DNA of 64,000 bases from Oleispirillum sp963678075 (GCA_963678075.2 CAXXPK010000007.1:310001-374000); one strand, 5' to 3'. Shown: positions 8,068 through 17,444, counted from the first letter of the stretch. Made by a program: numbers and translations. The notes: a model not told the origin generated them from the sequence alone.

Positions 8068-10761
8068 TGGACCGGATTCACGCGGCGATGCGGCGCCCAA
8101 TGGTGGTGCTGGCCCTGGTGCTGAGCGTCGTCCTGTTCGGCATCGTCGGGGCGATGACGATTCCGATTCAGCTGACCCCCGATGTCCGCCAACCGGTGAT
8201 CACGGTGCGCACCTCATGGGGCGCCGCCGCCCCCGCCGATGTCGAGCGAGAGATCCTTTCCCGCCAAGAAGAAGTCTTCAAGGGGCTGACCGGCCTGCAA
8301 TCCATGGAATCCACGGCCCGCCGGGGATCCGCGTCGATTACCCTGGGGTTCGCCATCGGCACCGACATGGACAAGGCGATGCTGCTGGTGTCCAACCGGC
8401 TGAACCGCGTCTCCGGCTACCCCGAGGAAACCGACGAACCGACGCTGGACACGGCGGGGTCGGAGGATACGCCGATCGCCTCCTTGATTCTGGAGCGCCT
8501 GCCCGGCAACCAGCGCCCCACCCACACCTATGGCGACTTTGCCAAGGACGTGGTTGGCAGTCGCCTGGAACGCATTCCCGGCGACGCCTCCACCCGAATA
8601 TATGGCGGCAGCGAAAGCGAATTGCAGGTGATCGTCGATCCGGCGCGATTGGCCTCCTATCGCTTGACCATCTCGGATATTCTCTCCGCCCTGCGCGCCG
8701 CCGACATCGCCACCAGCGCGGGCTACGTCAACGACGGCAAGCGCCGTTATCTGGTACGGGTCGATGGCAATCTGGTGACCCCGGAGCGGGTCTCCTCCGT
8801 CCTCTTGCGCAGCGAACGCGACTCCACCGCCAACCGCACCGCGCGGATCACGGTCGCCGACGTCGCCTTCGGCCATAAGCGCCCGACCATGGTCCTGCGC
8901 AGCCTGGGCGACCCGGCGATCTCGATCTCGCTGATGGCGGAAACCGGCACCAACGTAATGGCGACCATGGAGCAAGTCCGCGCCGTCATCGACGAACTTA
9001 ACGCCGAACTGCTGCCGCGCGAAGGTTTGCACCTGCGCCTCGTCTACGACCAGACCGACTATGTCAGACAGGCCCTCGACCTGGTGGTGCAGAACATCTA
9101 TATCGGCGGCATCCTGGCGGCCCTGGTTCTGTTCGTGTTCCTGCGTTCGGTCGCCGCCACCATCGTCATCTCGCTGGCGATTCCGGTCTCGGTGATCGGC
9201 ACCTTCGTCGGCATGAATGCGCTGGGACGGTCGCTCAACGTGATTTCGTTGGCGGGACTTTTCTTCGCCGTCGGCATGGTGGTGGACGCGGCCATCGTCG
9301 TCCTGGAAAACATCTATCGCCACCGTGAAATGGGCTTTTCCCGTGCCCATGCTGCGGAGACCGGCGCCCGCCAGGTGTGGGGAGCGGTCCTGGTTTCCTC
9401 CCTGACCACCGTCGTGGTTTTCGTGCCGCTGCTGCTGATGAAACAGGAAACCGGGCAGCTTTTCCGCGACATCGCGGTGGCGATCGCGGTCTCGATCTCG
9501 CTGTCGATGATGGTCGCGATCACCGTCGTGCCGGTCCTGGCGCGACGTCTTCTGGGGCCGCGCCTCCCGCCCGCCGTTGGCCCTGCCTTGGCTGGATGCG
9601 TTCGGCCAAGCCTGCGCCGCCGGTCTAAGCCACGCCGTCGCGCGGATCACCGCCAACCGGCGATCCGCGTTTCTGACCATCGCGGCGATCGCCGCGATGT
9701 CGTTGGCCCTGACCGTCCTGCTGATGCCAAAGCTGGAATACCTGCCCGAGGGCAACCGCAACATGGCCTTCGGCTCGGTACGACCGCCGCCGGGGTACAA
9801 CATCGTCACCACGATGGCGGTGGCGGAATGGATCGAGGCCGCGGTGCGCCCCCTGTGGGCCCGCGACCATGGGCGCGACCCCGTCCCCGGCCAACCGCCG
9901 AAGATCGAGAACTTTTCCTTCAATGCCTACGACAGCGGCTACATGGAAATCACCGCCACGGCGGTGGACCAGACCCGCATCGCCGAACTGATCCCCGTGA
10001 TGCGCGCGCCGATTTTCGACGAACCCGGCGCCTACGGCTTCATGAGCCAGCCATCGTTGTTCGGCCGTCGTGCCATTACCCTGCAACTGCGCCCCCCGAC
10101 CAGCGTCGCCATGCAGGCAGCGATCGAACGCTTGCAGGACAAAGTCGTGGCCCCCACCCTGCGCGAGGGCCTGCCCGATGGCGTACGAATCGATATCAGC
10201 GGTGTCGCCAGCCGACTGGCCGCGACCTGGACGAAAATGACCTGGCAATTGCTGATCGCCGCCGTCGTCGTCTACCTGATCATGGCCGCGCTGTTCGAAA
10301 GCCTGCTCTACCCACTCATCATCATGGCCACCCTGCCGATGGCCTCGGCCGGGGCATTGGTCTGCCTGGGAATTCTGAACCTGTTCGTCTATACGCCTCT
10401 CGACATGCTGACGGTGCTCGGCTTCGTGATTTTGATCGGCATCGTCGTCAACAACGCGATCCTGCTGGTTCACCAATCTCTTTACCTCGTTCGCACCGAA
10501 GGACTGCCCATGGCCACGGCGGTGGCGACCGCCACGCAGTCCCGAATCCGGCCGGTTTTCATGTCCACCCTGACCAGCCTGTTCGGCATGGCACCCCTGG
10601 TTCTGTTTCCCGGCGCCGGCACCGAACTTTATCGCGGACTGGGAGCGGTGGTCCTGGGCGGTCTGACGCTGTCCACCTTCCTGACCCTGTTGGCGATTCC
10701 CGCCCTTTTGTGCCTGGTTTCACCGCAAGCGAAAAGAAGCCGGGATAAGAAATCCATTTGA
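8067..10761 (+). CDS. RND efflux permease, interrupted by an apparent +1 indel and with a short second periplasmic loop
   Basis: An AcrB/MexB-superfamily inner-membrane proton antiporter. The first half is complete: TM1, the porter loop, then TM2-6 with GMVVDAAIVVLENIYRHRE in TM4, where the first acidic residue is kept but the second is Ala. Codons shift frame at the GGGG at 9554-9557. Removing one G gives a continuous LLGRASRPPLALPWLDAF and about 897 residues, so the shift looks like an insertion or a sequencing error. The second half (TM7-12) ends normally, with GIVVNNAILLVHQ in TM10, but the loop between TM7 and TM8 is only about 175 residues instead of about 300, so much of the PC2/docking region is missing in frame. 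The gene is coupled to the upstream adaptor gene. Confidence 0.8.
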
Positions 10762-10790
10762 TGCGATTCCCTTTTCCCAAGAAATCGCAT
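10761..10790. promoter_or_regulatory. perfect inverted repeat ATGCGATT-N14-AATCGCAT upstream of the ArsR-family gene
   Basis: Two perfect 8-base arms (10761-10768 and 10783-10790), with centres 22 bases apart, lie between the permease stop and the regulator ATG at 10845. Spacing of about two helical turns suits a dimeric winged-helix repressor, so autoregulation is a reasonable inference. A hairpin role is less likely because the loop is 14 bases and no T-run follows. Confidence 0.45.
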
Positions 10791-10844
10791 ACAACTGCCC
10801 TCGTGGGGGAGGGGAGCACGGCAAACACGCAACGGAAATCACCC

Positions 10845-11171
10845 ATGAATATCGAGCTCCTGCAAGACAATGCCCGCCGCGCCAGCGCCCTTTTGAAGGC
10901 GATGAGCAATGAGCATCGGCTCCTTGTTCTTTGCCAATTGCAAGCCGGGGAACGCTCGGTCGGCGAATTGGAGCGCTTGGTCGGATTGAGCCAATCCGCC
11001 CTGTCGCAGCATTTGGCGCGGCTGCGCCGCGATCAGCTGGTCCGCACCCGGCGCGCCGCGCAGACGATTTATTATTCCCTGAACGGCGTCGAGGCGACGG
11101 AAGTCATCCGCACCCTGCACGGCATTTATTGTACCGCGCCCTTCGTTCCCACCGCCACCGTCGCCGAATAA
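10845..11171 (+). CDS. ArsR-family repressor of SqrR/BigR (sulfane-sulfur sensing) type
   Basis: A 108-residue winged-helix regulator. The helix-turn-helix is SVGELERLVGLSQSALSQHL and the wing is TRRAAQTIYYSLN. It has only two cysteines: Cys30 in LLVLCQLQ and Cys96 in HGIYCTAP. Their 66-residue separation and their contexts match the redox pair of SqrR/BigR/YgaV-type repressors, which form a polysulfide bridge with sulfane sulfur and release DNA. The metal-binding CxC typical of ArsR/SmtB is absent. I start it at ATG 10845 rather than upstream in the same frame, because the family begins near residue 1 here. It follows the RND permease on the same strand and has a palindrome upstream. The sensing role is an inference from the cysteines. 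Confidence 0.82.
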   Translation: MNIELLQDNARRASALLKAMSNEHRLLVLCQLQAGERSVGELERLVGLSQSALSQHLARLRRDQLVRTRRAAQTIYYSLNGVEATEVIRTLHGIYCTAPFVPTATVAE

Positions 11172-11178
11172 GCCACCG

Positions 11179-12204
11179 TCAGACCGCGACGAACTGCAGC
11201 ACCCCGTCCTCGACGCTTTCGGCCAGACGACCGCGATGTTGCAGGTAGCGCACGTGCGCCAACGCCTCGCCCGCCGCGATCACCCGTTCATGATCGTTGA
11301 GTTCGGTCTCGAACAGAACGGTCAGCATCTCGACGATGCTTTTCGGTGCCGCACAGGCCACCACCACCTGTTCCAGGCGTTCGGCGTGGTGCGCCTCGAT
11401 CTGGTGAACGCGCGGATGCAGCCCACGGAACGGACGCCCGTGCGAGGGCAGGACCAAAGTCTCCGGCGGCAAATCCAGAAACGGCGCGAAGCTGCCAAGA
11501 TAATCGCCCAGGGGGTTGCCCTCCGGCTCAGCCGGATAGATGCTGACGTTGGGCGTGATCGAGGGCAGCACATGGTCGCCCGCGATCAGCAACCCCAGAT
11601 CGGCGGAATACAGGCAGATCATCTCGGGCGAGTGACCGGCGGCGGCGATCACCCGCCAATCGCGTCCGCCGATTTCCAGCGCCTCGCCATGCCGCAGACG
11701 GCGCATCACCGGCGGCACCGGGATCACCTTCGCCGCGTAGGCATTGCCCGATTCGGCCAGACGCGCCAGTTGCCCGGCATCATAGCCAAGACGGCGATAG
11801 AACGCCTGCTGCGCGTCCAGAAGCTCCTGGGTGCGGTCAATCCCCAGGCTTCGCGCCATGCACCACTCGATGTAACTGGCATAAAACGGCGCGTCGAAGG
11901 TCTTGCACAGCCACGCCGCCAGCCCGATGTGGTCGGAGTGATAATGGGTCCCGATCACCCGCCTGATGCCGCGACCGGGAAAATGGTCGGCCAGAACCGA
12001 CGTCCAGGTTTCGCGCGTTTCCGGCAAATTCATCCCGACATCGACCACGGTCAGATCGTCGCCATCTTCCAACAGCCAAAGATTGACGTGGTTCAGACGA
12101 TAGGGCAGGCGCATCCTTAGCCAGTGGACGCCGGGCGCGACCGCGCGCACCTCGCCGGGGCGCAGTACCGGGATGGGGAACTCCATAAGATGGGGTCGTA
12201 ACAT
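11179..12204 (-). CDS. MBL-fold metallo-hydrolase
   Basis: A 341-residue metallo-beta-lactamase-fold protein. The zinc motif is THYHSDHIGL (HxHxDH), with further probable ligands in AAGHSPEM, LIAGDHVLPS and LPSHGRPF. The C-terminal about 70 residues (HHAERLEQVV onward) look like the small winged-helix tail of LACTB2-like members. The sequence lacks clear signatures of persulfide dioxygenase or of RNase J, so the substrate is unassigned. The start is put at ATG 12204; an ATG at 12186 is an alternative. It is convergent with the ArsR-family gene (7 bases between stops) and divergent from the ROK kinase. Confidence 0.8.
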   Translation of the reverse strand: MLRPHLMEFPIPVLRPGEVRAVAPGVHWLRMRLPYRLNHVNLWLLEDGDDLTVVDVGMNLPETRETWTSVLADHFPGRGIRRVIGTHYHSDHIGLAAWLCKTFDAPFYASYIEWCMARSLGIDRTQELLDAQQAFYRRLGYDAGQLARLAESGNAYAAKVIPVPPVMRRLRHGEALEIGGRDWRVIAAAGHSPEMICLYSADLGLLIAGDHVLPSITPNVSIYPAEPEGNPLGDYLGSFAPFLDLPPETLVLPSHGRPFRGLHPRVHQIEAHHAERLEQVVVACAAPKSIVEMLTVLFETELNDHERVIAAGEALAHVRYLQHRGRLAESVEDGVLQFVAV

Positions 12205-12286
12205 GGGAAAATCGCTCTCCGAATCCGCGCCTTCGACGGCGCGAGGCCTTAGTCTGCGCGAGGCGGCGGCGCTTGACAACAGGGCG

Positions 12287-13324
12287 ATGGCAAAAAATCC
12301 CAGCCCCGCGATCGGCATCGACCTCGGCGGTTGCAAGACCGAGGCCATCGTCCTCGCCGCCGACGGCACGGTCCTGGACCGCTGGCGCGTCGCCTCGCCG
12401 GTCAACGATTACGGCGCCACCCTCCGCTCCCTCCGCGCCATGGTGGAACAAGCCGAGGCCCGCTTCGGACCCGCCGCCAGCGTCGGCGTCGGCATCCCCG
12501 GCGCGATTTTCCCCGCCACGGGCTTGGTCAAGAATGCCAACTCCACCTGGTTGATCGGACGCCCCCTGCAAACCGACCTAAACGCCACCCTGAACCGCCG
12601 GGTGGCGATCGCCAACGACGCCGACTGTTTCGCCCTGTCGGAAGCCACCGACGGCGCCGGAACGGGCGCCGCCGCCGTCCAGGGCATCATCTTCGGCGCC
12701 GGGGTCAGCAGCGGCATCGTCGTGAGCGGGCACCTGCTGGCCGGTCCAAACGCCATCGCCGGAGAATGGGGACATTGCCCCCTGCCCTGGCCCACCGACG
12801 ACGAACGCCCCGGCCCCCCCTACTATTGCGGCAAGATGGGATGCATCGAGACCTTCCTATCCGGCCCCGGCCTCGCCGCCGATCATCGCGCCCACGGCGG
12901 CAAGGACCTTTCCCCCGCCGAAGTCGCCGCAGCCGCCGCAACGGGGGACATCACGGCAAACGCCACGCTGGACCGCTGCATCGACCGGCTGGCCCGCGCC
13001 ACCGCCATGGTCATCAACATCCTCGATCCCGAGGTCATCGTTCTTGGCGGCGGATTGTCCAATCTGGCGCGGCTTTACGACCGGCTTCCCAAGCCGTGGC
13101 CGCGTTACGTCTTTTCCGACACCGTGACGACCCGGCTGATGCCACCGCGCTTCGGCGACTCCAGCGGCGCGCTGGTCGGCAAACGGGCGCGCCCCGACCA
13201 CCCCCGCGACATGATCCGCGAACGGGAAAACCGGGTCCACGAATTGCGCGCGTCCTCCGCCCCGATGGCGGAGCTGACGACGCGCGCCGAACGCGCCCTA
13301 GCGTTGTTGCGCGTAGCGCGATAA
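12287..13324 (+). CDS. ROK-family sugar kinase (fructokinase / N-acetylhexosamine kinase-like)
   Basis: A cytoplasmic ATP-dependent sugar kinase. The N-terminal phosphate loop is GIDLGGCKTEAIVL, the catalytic region is NDADCFALSEA, and the zinc-type motif is GEWGHCPLP...YYCGKMGCIE. In most ROK proteins the zinc module reads CxCGxxGCxE; here the first Cys is Tyr, so one ligand seems to be lost. The usual end, GDSSGxxxGAA, is replaced after GDSSGALVG by about 45 extra Arg/Glu-rich residues, making 345 residues instead of about 300. This could be a frameshifted tail or a lineage extension. The substrate cannot be assigned from sequence. Confidence 0.82.
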   Translation: MAKNPSPAIGIDLGGCKTEAIVLAADGTVLDRWRVASPVNDYGATLRSLRAMVEQAEARFGPAASVGVGIPGAIFPATGLVKNANSTWLIGRPLQTDLNATLNRRVAIANDADCFALSEATDGAGTGAAAVQGIIFGAGVSSGIVVSGHLLAGPNAIAGEWGHCPLPWPTDDERPGPPYYCGKMGCIETFLSGPGLAADHRAHGGKDLSPAEVAAAAATGDITANATLDRCIDRLARATAMVINILDPEVIVLGGGLSNLARLYDRLPKPWPRYVFSDTVTTRLMPPRFGDSSGALVGKRARPDHPRDMIRERENRVHELRASSAPMAELTTRAERALALLRVAR

Positions 13325-13350
13325 GCCCTTACACGGAAACGTAAAGACCG

Positions 13351-13391
13351 ATCGTCGCTGCCTGGCAATAATTTAATGGGGTTTGGGGCCC
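13351..13391 (-). repeat. remnant of the insertion sequence's left end, abutting the right end of IS copy 1
   Basis: Read on the minus strand, this stretch contains CCCATTAAATTATTGCCA followed by GCAG. This matches (21 of 22) the sequence just inside the left inverted repeat of IS copy 2 (30598-30620). The bases before it resemble a decayed left inverted repeat (GGGCCCCAAAC against GGCTCAGGAC). It sits head to tail against the intact right end of IS copy 1, like the junction of a tandem dimer. Confidence 0.55.
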
Positions 13392-13392
13392 A

Positions 13393-14176
13393 GGCTCAGG
13401 ACTCATTAAGGTTCGATCCAGAAGAGGAGGAGTGCCGCGATGATGACGGCGGCAAAGAAGATATCCGCGCATCGGTCATATCGGGTGTGGATACACCGCC
13501 AATCCTTGAGGCGCGCGAAGAGGTTCTCGATCCTATGACGCTGGCGATAGAGGGTTTTGTCGTAAGCGTACTGGGTTTTGCGATGACGCATTGGCGGGAT
13601 GCATGTAGCGATCCCTCGCTGTGTCAAAGCCTCTCGAAGGGGATCACCGTCATAGCCCTTGTCGGCGATCAGGACGTTGGCCTTGGGAAATAGGTCGAGC
13701 AACAGCATCGCGCCTTTGTGATCGCTCATTTGCCCCTCGCTGAGCAGCAGGATGAGGGGCCTTCCTTGTCCGTCGCAAACCGCATGAAGCTTGGAGTTCA
13801 GCCCGCCTTTTGTGCGTCCGATACATCGGGGAAGAGCCCCTTTTTATAGAGGCTCGCGGCGGTCCGATGAGCTTTCAGGTGGGTTGCATCGATCATCAAC
13901 CGGTCTGGAGGGCCAGCCGCTCCCGTCAAGGCCGCGAAGATCCGGCTGAACACCCCAAGTCGGCTCCAGCGAACGAAACGATTATAGAGGGTTTTGTGGG
14001 GGCCATAGACGAGTGGTGCATCTCGCCACCGTAAGCCGTTGCGGATCACATGAACGATGCCGCTGATCACTTGCCGATCATCAACCCGCAGCACGCCATG
14101 CGATAGCGGGAAATGCGGCTCGATCTTCGCCAACTGCCTCTCTGACAACCAAAACAGATCACTCATGGATGGGGTC
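13393..14176 (-). mobile_element. IS5-family (IS427-like group) insertion sequence, copy 1, lacking its left end
   Basis: About 785 bases, highly similar to the copy at 30.6 kb. The right inverted repeat, GGCTCAGGACTCATTAA at 13393-13409, is intact and overlaps the transposase stop. Similarity to copy 2 ends about 10 bases upstream of the transposase ATG (GGACCCCATCC), where a palindrome begins, so the roughly 60 bases carrying the left inverted repeat are gone. It lies between the ROK kinase and the 3' end of aspS, on the minus strand. No target duplication can be assigned with one end missing. Confidence 0.85.
13406..14166 (-). CDS. IS5-family DDE transposase, two frames joined by -1 frameshift
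   Basis: The first frame (14166 to 13798, 122 residues, MSDLFWLSERQ) and the second frame (ending at 13406) together encode about 253 residues, normal for this IS group. The join is at AAAAG (13811-13807 on this strand), where a -1 slip gives continuous KGGLNSKLHA. The same arrangement is present in copy 2, so it is programmed rather than an error. The DDE residues fall in MIDATHLKAH, LIADKGYDGD and RQRHRIENLFARLKDW. The coding part looks intact, but with the left inverted repeat missing the element should not be able to move by itself. Confidence 0.85.
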
Positions 14177-14195
14177 CAGGGGCGATGCCCCTGGA
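14174..14195. repeat. 21-base perfect palindrome downstream of aspS
   Basis: TCCAGGGGC-GAT-GCCCCTGGA, a 9-bp stem with a 3-base loop, lies between the aspS stop and the truncated end of IS copy 1. It resembles the GTCCGGGGCTCTGCCCCGGAC hairpins near 3.6 and 44.4 kb. It may end aspS transcription, although no T-run follows, and it marks where the IS left end was lost. Confidence 0.6.
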
Positions 14196-14213
14196 CGGAT
14201 TGTTTCCCGTCCC

Positions 14214-16022
14214 TCAACCTTCGGACGGAGTCTCGGTCACCTTCAGCTTCGGCTTGGGCAGGTCGGGTTTGATATGCAGTTCGCGCAGACGTTCCGGTTC
14301 GATCTCGGCCGGGGCCTGCATCAGCAGGTCCTGCGCCTGCTGGTTCAGCGGGAAGGCGATGATCTCGCGGATATTGGGCTCGTCGGCCAGCAGCATCACG
14401 ATACGGTCGATGCCCGGCGCCGACCCGCCGTGCGGCGGCGCGCCGAACTTGAAGGCGTTCAGCATGCCGCCGAACTTCTCCTCGACCACCGAGGCGGGAT
14501 AGCCCGCGATCTCGAAGGCCTTGTACATGATATCCGGACGATAGTTCCGAATCGCGCCGGACGACAGTTCGATACCGTTGCAAACGATGTCGTACTGGAA
14601 CGCCTTGATGGTCAGCGGATCCTGATTCAGCAACGCGTCCATTTCGCCCTGCGGCATCGAGAACGGGTTGTGGCTGAATTCGATCTTGCCGGTTTCCTCG
14701 TTCAATTCGTACATCGGGAAATCGACGATCCAGCAGAACTTGAACTGGTTTTCGTCCAGCAGCCCCAAGTCGGCGCACAACTTGGTGCGGACCTTGCCCG
14801 CGAACTTGGCGGCGGGAAGCGGCTTGTCGCAAGCGAAGAATACCGCGTCGCCATCGCCAACGCCAGTCGCCGCCTTGATCGCCGCGACACGCTCGGGCTC
14901 CAGATTCTTGCCGATCGGGCCTTTCGCCTCGCCATTGACGAAGGTGATGTACCCCAGGCCACCGGCCCCTTCCTCGCGCGCCCAGGCATTCAATCCGTCG
15001 AACCACGCACGCGGCTTCGCGGCACCGCCGGTCGCCGGAATGGCACGCACCACGGACCCCGCCGCCACCGCCTTGGCGAAGATGCCGAAACCGGAGTTGC
15101 GATAGGCCTCGGTCACGTCGGCGACCACCAGCGGATTGCGCAAATCCGGCTTATCGGACCCGTACTTCAGCATCGATTCGTCGTACGGAATGCGCGGAAA
15201 CGGAGTTTCGGTCACCGTGCGGCCGCGCCCGAATTCCTGGAACACCCCGGCCATCACCGGTTCCACGGCGGCGAACACATCGTCCTGGGTGACGAAGCTC
15301 ATTTCCAGGTCAAGCTGATAGAACTCGCCCGGCGAACGGTCGGCACGGCTGTCTTCGTCGCGGAAGCACGGCGCGATCTGGAAGTAACGGTCGAAGCCCG
15401 CCACCATCAGCAACTGCTTGAACTGCTGCGGCGCCTGCGGCAGGGCATAGAACTTGCCCGGATGCTGCCGCGCCGGAACCAGAAAGTCGCGGGCGCCCTC
15501 GGGGCTGGAGGCGGTCAGGATCGGCGTCTGGAACTCGGTGAATCCCTGGTCGATCATCCGCCGCCGGATCGAGGAAATCACATTCGACCGCAACACGATG
15601 TTGGCATGCAGACGTTCGCGCCGCAGATCGAGGAAACGATAGCGCAGGCGCATTTCTTCCGAGAAGCCCTCGTTCGAAGCGACCTGAATCGGCAGCACCT
15701 CGGCGGTGGAAAGGACCTCGACGCTATCGGCACGGACCTCGATCTCGCCCGTCGGCAACTTGGCGTTCACGGTGTCGGACGACCGCTTCACCACCCGCCC
15801 GGTAACGCAGACCACGGTTTCCAGTCGCGCCGATTCAAAAACAGAGAAGACCGGGATCGCGCTGTCGGTGACGCATTGGGTGATGCCATAGTGGTCGCGC
15901 AGGTCGACGAACAGCAGGTTCCCATGGTCGCGCTTCCTGTGCACCCACCCGGACAGGCGAACCGTCTCCCCGGCATGGCTGGCGTTCAGGTCTTTACAGG
16001 TATGCGTGCGATAGGGATGCAT
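14214..16022 (-). CDS. aspS: aspartyl-tRNA synthetase
   Basis: A class IIb aminoacyl-tRNA synthetase charging tRNA-Asp (in organisms with GatCAB often also tRNA-Asn). The protein has 602 residues from ATG 16022 (MHPYRTHTCKDLNASHAGE). It has an N-terminal OB anticodon-binding domain (to about residue 105), motif 2 as FRDEDSRADRSPGEFYQ and motif 3 as GGSAPGIDRIVMLLA, with the GAD insertion domain between. I cannot tell a discriminating from a non-discriminating enzyme. It is divergent from rnd; IS copy 1 lies immediately downstream. Confidence 0.97.
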   Translation of the reverse strand: MHPYRTHTCKDLNASHAGETVRLSGWVHRKRDHGNLLFVDLRDHYGITQCVTDSAIPVFSVFESARLETVVCVTGRVVKRSSDTVNAKLPTGEIEVRADSVEVLSTAEVLPIQVASNEGFSEEMRLRYRFLDLRRERLHANIVLRSNVISSIRRRMIDQGFTEFQTPILTASSPEGARDFLVPARQHPGKFYALPQAPQQFKQLLMVAGFDRYFQIAPCFRDEDSRADRSPGEFYQLDLEMSFVTQDDVFAAVEPVMAGVFQEFGRGRTVTETPFPRIPYDESMLKYGSDKPDLRNPLVVADVTEAYRNSGFGIFAKAVAAGSVVRAIPATGGAAKPRAWFDGLNAWAREEGAGGLGYITFVNGEAKGPIGKNLEPERVAAIKAATGVGDGDAVFFACDKPLPAAKFAGKVRTKLCADLGLLDENQFKFCWIVDFPMYELNEETGKIEFSHNPFSMPQGEMDALLNQDPLTIKAFQYDIVCNGIELSSGAIRNYRPDIMYKAFEIAGYPASVVEEKFGGMLNAFKFGAPPHGGSAPGIDRIVMLLADEPNIREIIAFPLNQQAQDLLMQAPAEIEPERLRELHIKPDLPKPKLKVTETPSEG

Positions 16023-16186
16023 GGCGCGATCCTTCGGTTCAAACTTGGCAGGCAAAAGCACAACGAAGCCGCGCCTTTGTCAAGGCGGGATTTCTTGAGG
16101 GCGCGGCACGGACGGCTGGTTTTCCCGGAGTCGCGAACGATCCTAAGGCTTGCCAGAGAGAATCCCGAAGAGTATAGCTTGCCGCC

Positions 16187-17410
16187 ATGAGCCTGATTAC
16201 AGATACGCAGGCCTTGTCCTCCCTCTGCGCGCGCTTGGCCAAATCAAAGTTCGTCACCGTCGATACGGAATTCATCCGTGAGAAGACCTATTGGCCCAGG
16301 CTGTGCCTGATCCAGGTCGCGGGTGAGGACGAGGCTGCCGGCATCGATCCGCGGGCCGAGGGCATCGACCTTGAGCCGTTCTTCGCGCTGATGCGCGATG
16401 CCTCGGTGCTGAAGGTCTTCCACGCGGCACGGCAAGACCTGGAAATCATGCTGAAAATCATGGGCGAACTGCCGACCCCGATTTTCGACACCCAGGTCGC
16501 GGCGATGGTCTGCGGCTTCGGCGAGTCCGTCGGCTACGAGACCCTAGCCACCAAACTGGCCGGCGCGCACATCGACAAATCCACCCGCTTCACCGACTGG
16601 TCGAAACGGCCGTTGACTGAACGCCAGGTCGTCTATGCCCTGTCCGACGTGATTCCGCTGCGCAAGGTTTATCGCAAACTGGCCGCCGTGTTGGCGCGCA
16701 CCGGGCGCGATGCCTGGTTGGCCAAGGAAATGACCGCCCTGACCGACCCCGCCACCTATCAACCCGACCCGCGCGAAATGTTCCGCCGCCTGAAATCGCG
16801 GACCAAGAATCCGCGCTTCCTGGCGGTCCTGCGCGAACTGGCCGCGTGGCGCGAAAACGAAGCGCAACGGCGCGACCTGCCGCGCCAGCGCGTCATCCGC
16901 GACGAAGCCTTGCTGAAAGTCGCCGCTTCGGCCCCGACCACGTTCGATGCCCTGGCCGACACCCGTCAGTTGCCGAAAAGCATGACCGAGGGGCCGGTCG
17001 GCGAAGCGATCATCGCCGCCGTGGAAACCGGTCTGACGCTCCCCATGGGCGAATGCCCCGACCTGCCGAACCACAAGGATCATCCGCCGGGCCTGGCGCC
17101 GGTGGTGGACCTGCTGAAGGTCCTGCTGAAAACCAAGTGCGACGCCCACGGCGTGGCATCGAAGATCGTCGCCTCCTCCGAAGAGTTGGAGGACTTGGCC
17201 GCCGACGACAACGCGCCGGTGCGGGCCCTTACAGGCTGGCGCCGCATCCTCTTCGGCGAGGACGCCTTGCGACTGAAACACGGTCATATCGCCCTCGCGA
17301 TTTCCCCGGACAGCGGCCGCATCGAGCTGATCCCGGTCGAAGACGGCGCCGACGAGGACTTCGGCGAGGCCGACTCCGACCTTTTGTCCGGCTCCATAGA
17401 CGCCGCCTAA
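16187..17410 (+). CDS. rnd: ribonuclease D
   Basis: A 3'-5' exoribonuclease that trims tRNA and small RNA precursors. It has 407 residues. The DEDDy exonuclease set is visible as Asp26 and Glu28 (VDTEFIRE), Asp84 (HAARQDLEI), and Tyr150 with Asp154 (VVYALSDV). An HRDC domain follows over about residues 210-290 (PRFLAVLRELAAWRENEAQRRD), then a second helical region. The start is ATG 16187, divergent from aspS, an arrangement common in alphaproteobacteria. Confidence 0.95.
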   Translation: MSLITDTQALSSLCARLAKSKFVTVDTEFIREKTYWPRLCLIQVAGEDEAAGIDPRAEGIDLEPFFALMRDASVLKVFHAARQDLEIMLKIMGELPTPIFDTQVAAMVCGFGESVGYETLATKLAGAHIDKSTRFTDWSKRPLTERQVVYALSDVIPLRKVYRKLAAVLARTGRDAWLAKEMTALTDPATYQPDPREMFRRLKSRTKNPRFLAVLRELAAWRENEAQRRDLPRQRVIRDEALLKVAASAPTTFDALADTRQLPKSMTEGPVGEAIIAAVETGLTLPMGECPDLPNHKDHPPGLAPVVDLLKVLLKTKCDAHGVASKIVASSEELEDLAADDNAPVRALTGWRRILFGEDALRLKHGHIALAISPDSGRIELIPVEDGADEDFGEADSDLLSGSIDAA

Positions 17411-17420
17411 AGCACCGCTT

Positions 17421-17444
17421 CCCCGTGAGCATCTCCTCGCGGGG
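17421..17444 (+). terminator. stem-loop after rnd
   Basis: CCCCGTGAG and CTCGCGGGG form a 9-bp stem (one wobble) with a 6-base loop, starting 11 bases after the rnd stop. There is no T-run; the promoter-like TTGACG of the next gene starts directly after it. It is a probable transcription end or barrier rather than a textbook intrinsic terminator. Confidence 0.45.

Noticed and set aside
11179..12204. MBL-fold gene as a persulfide dioxygenase partner of the SqrR-like regulator
   Set aside because: It lies on the opposite strand and lacks the short ETHE1-type sequence features; only the MBL fold is supported.
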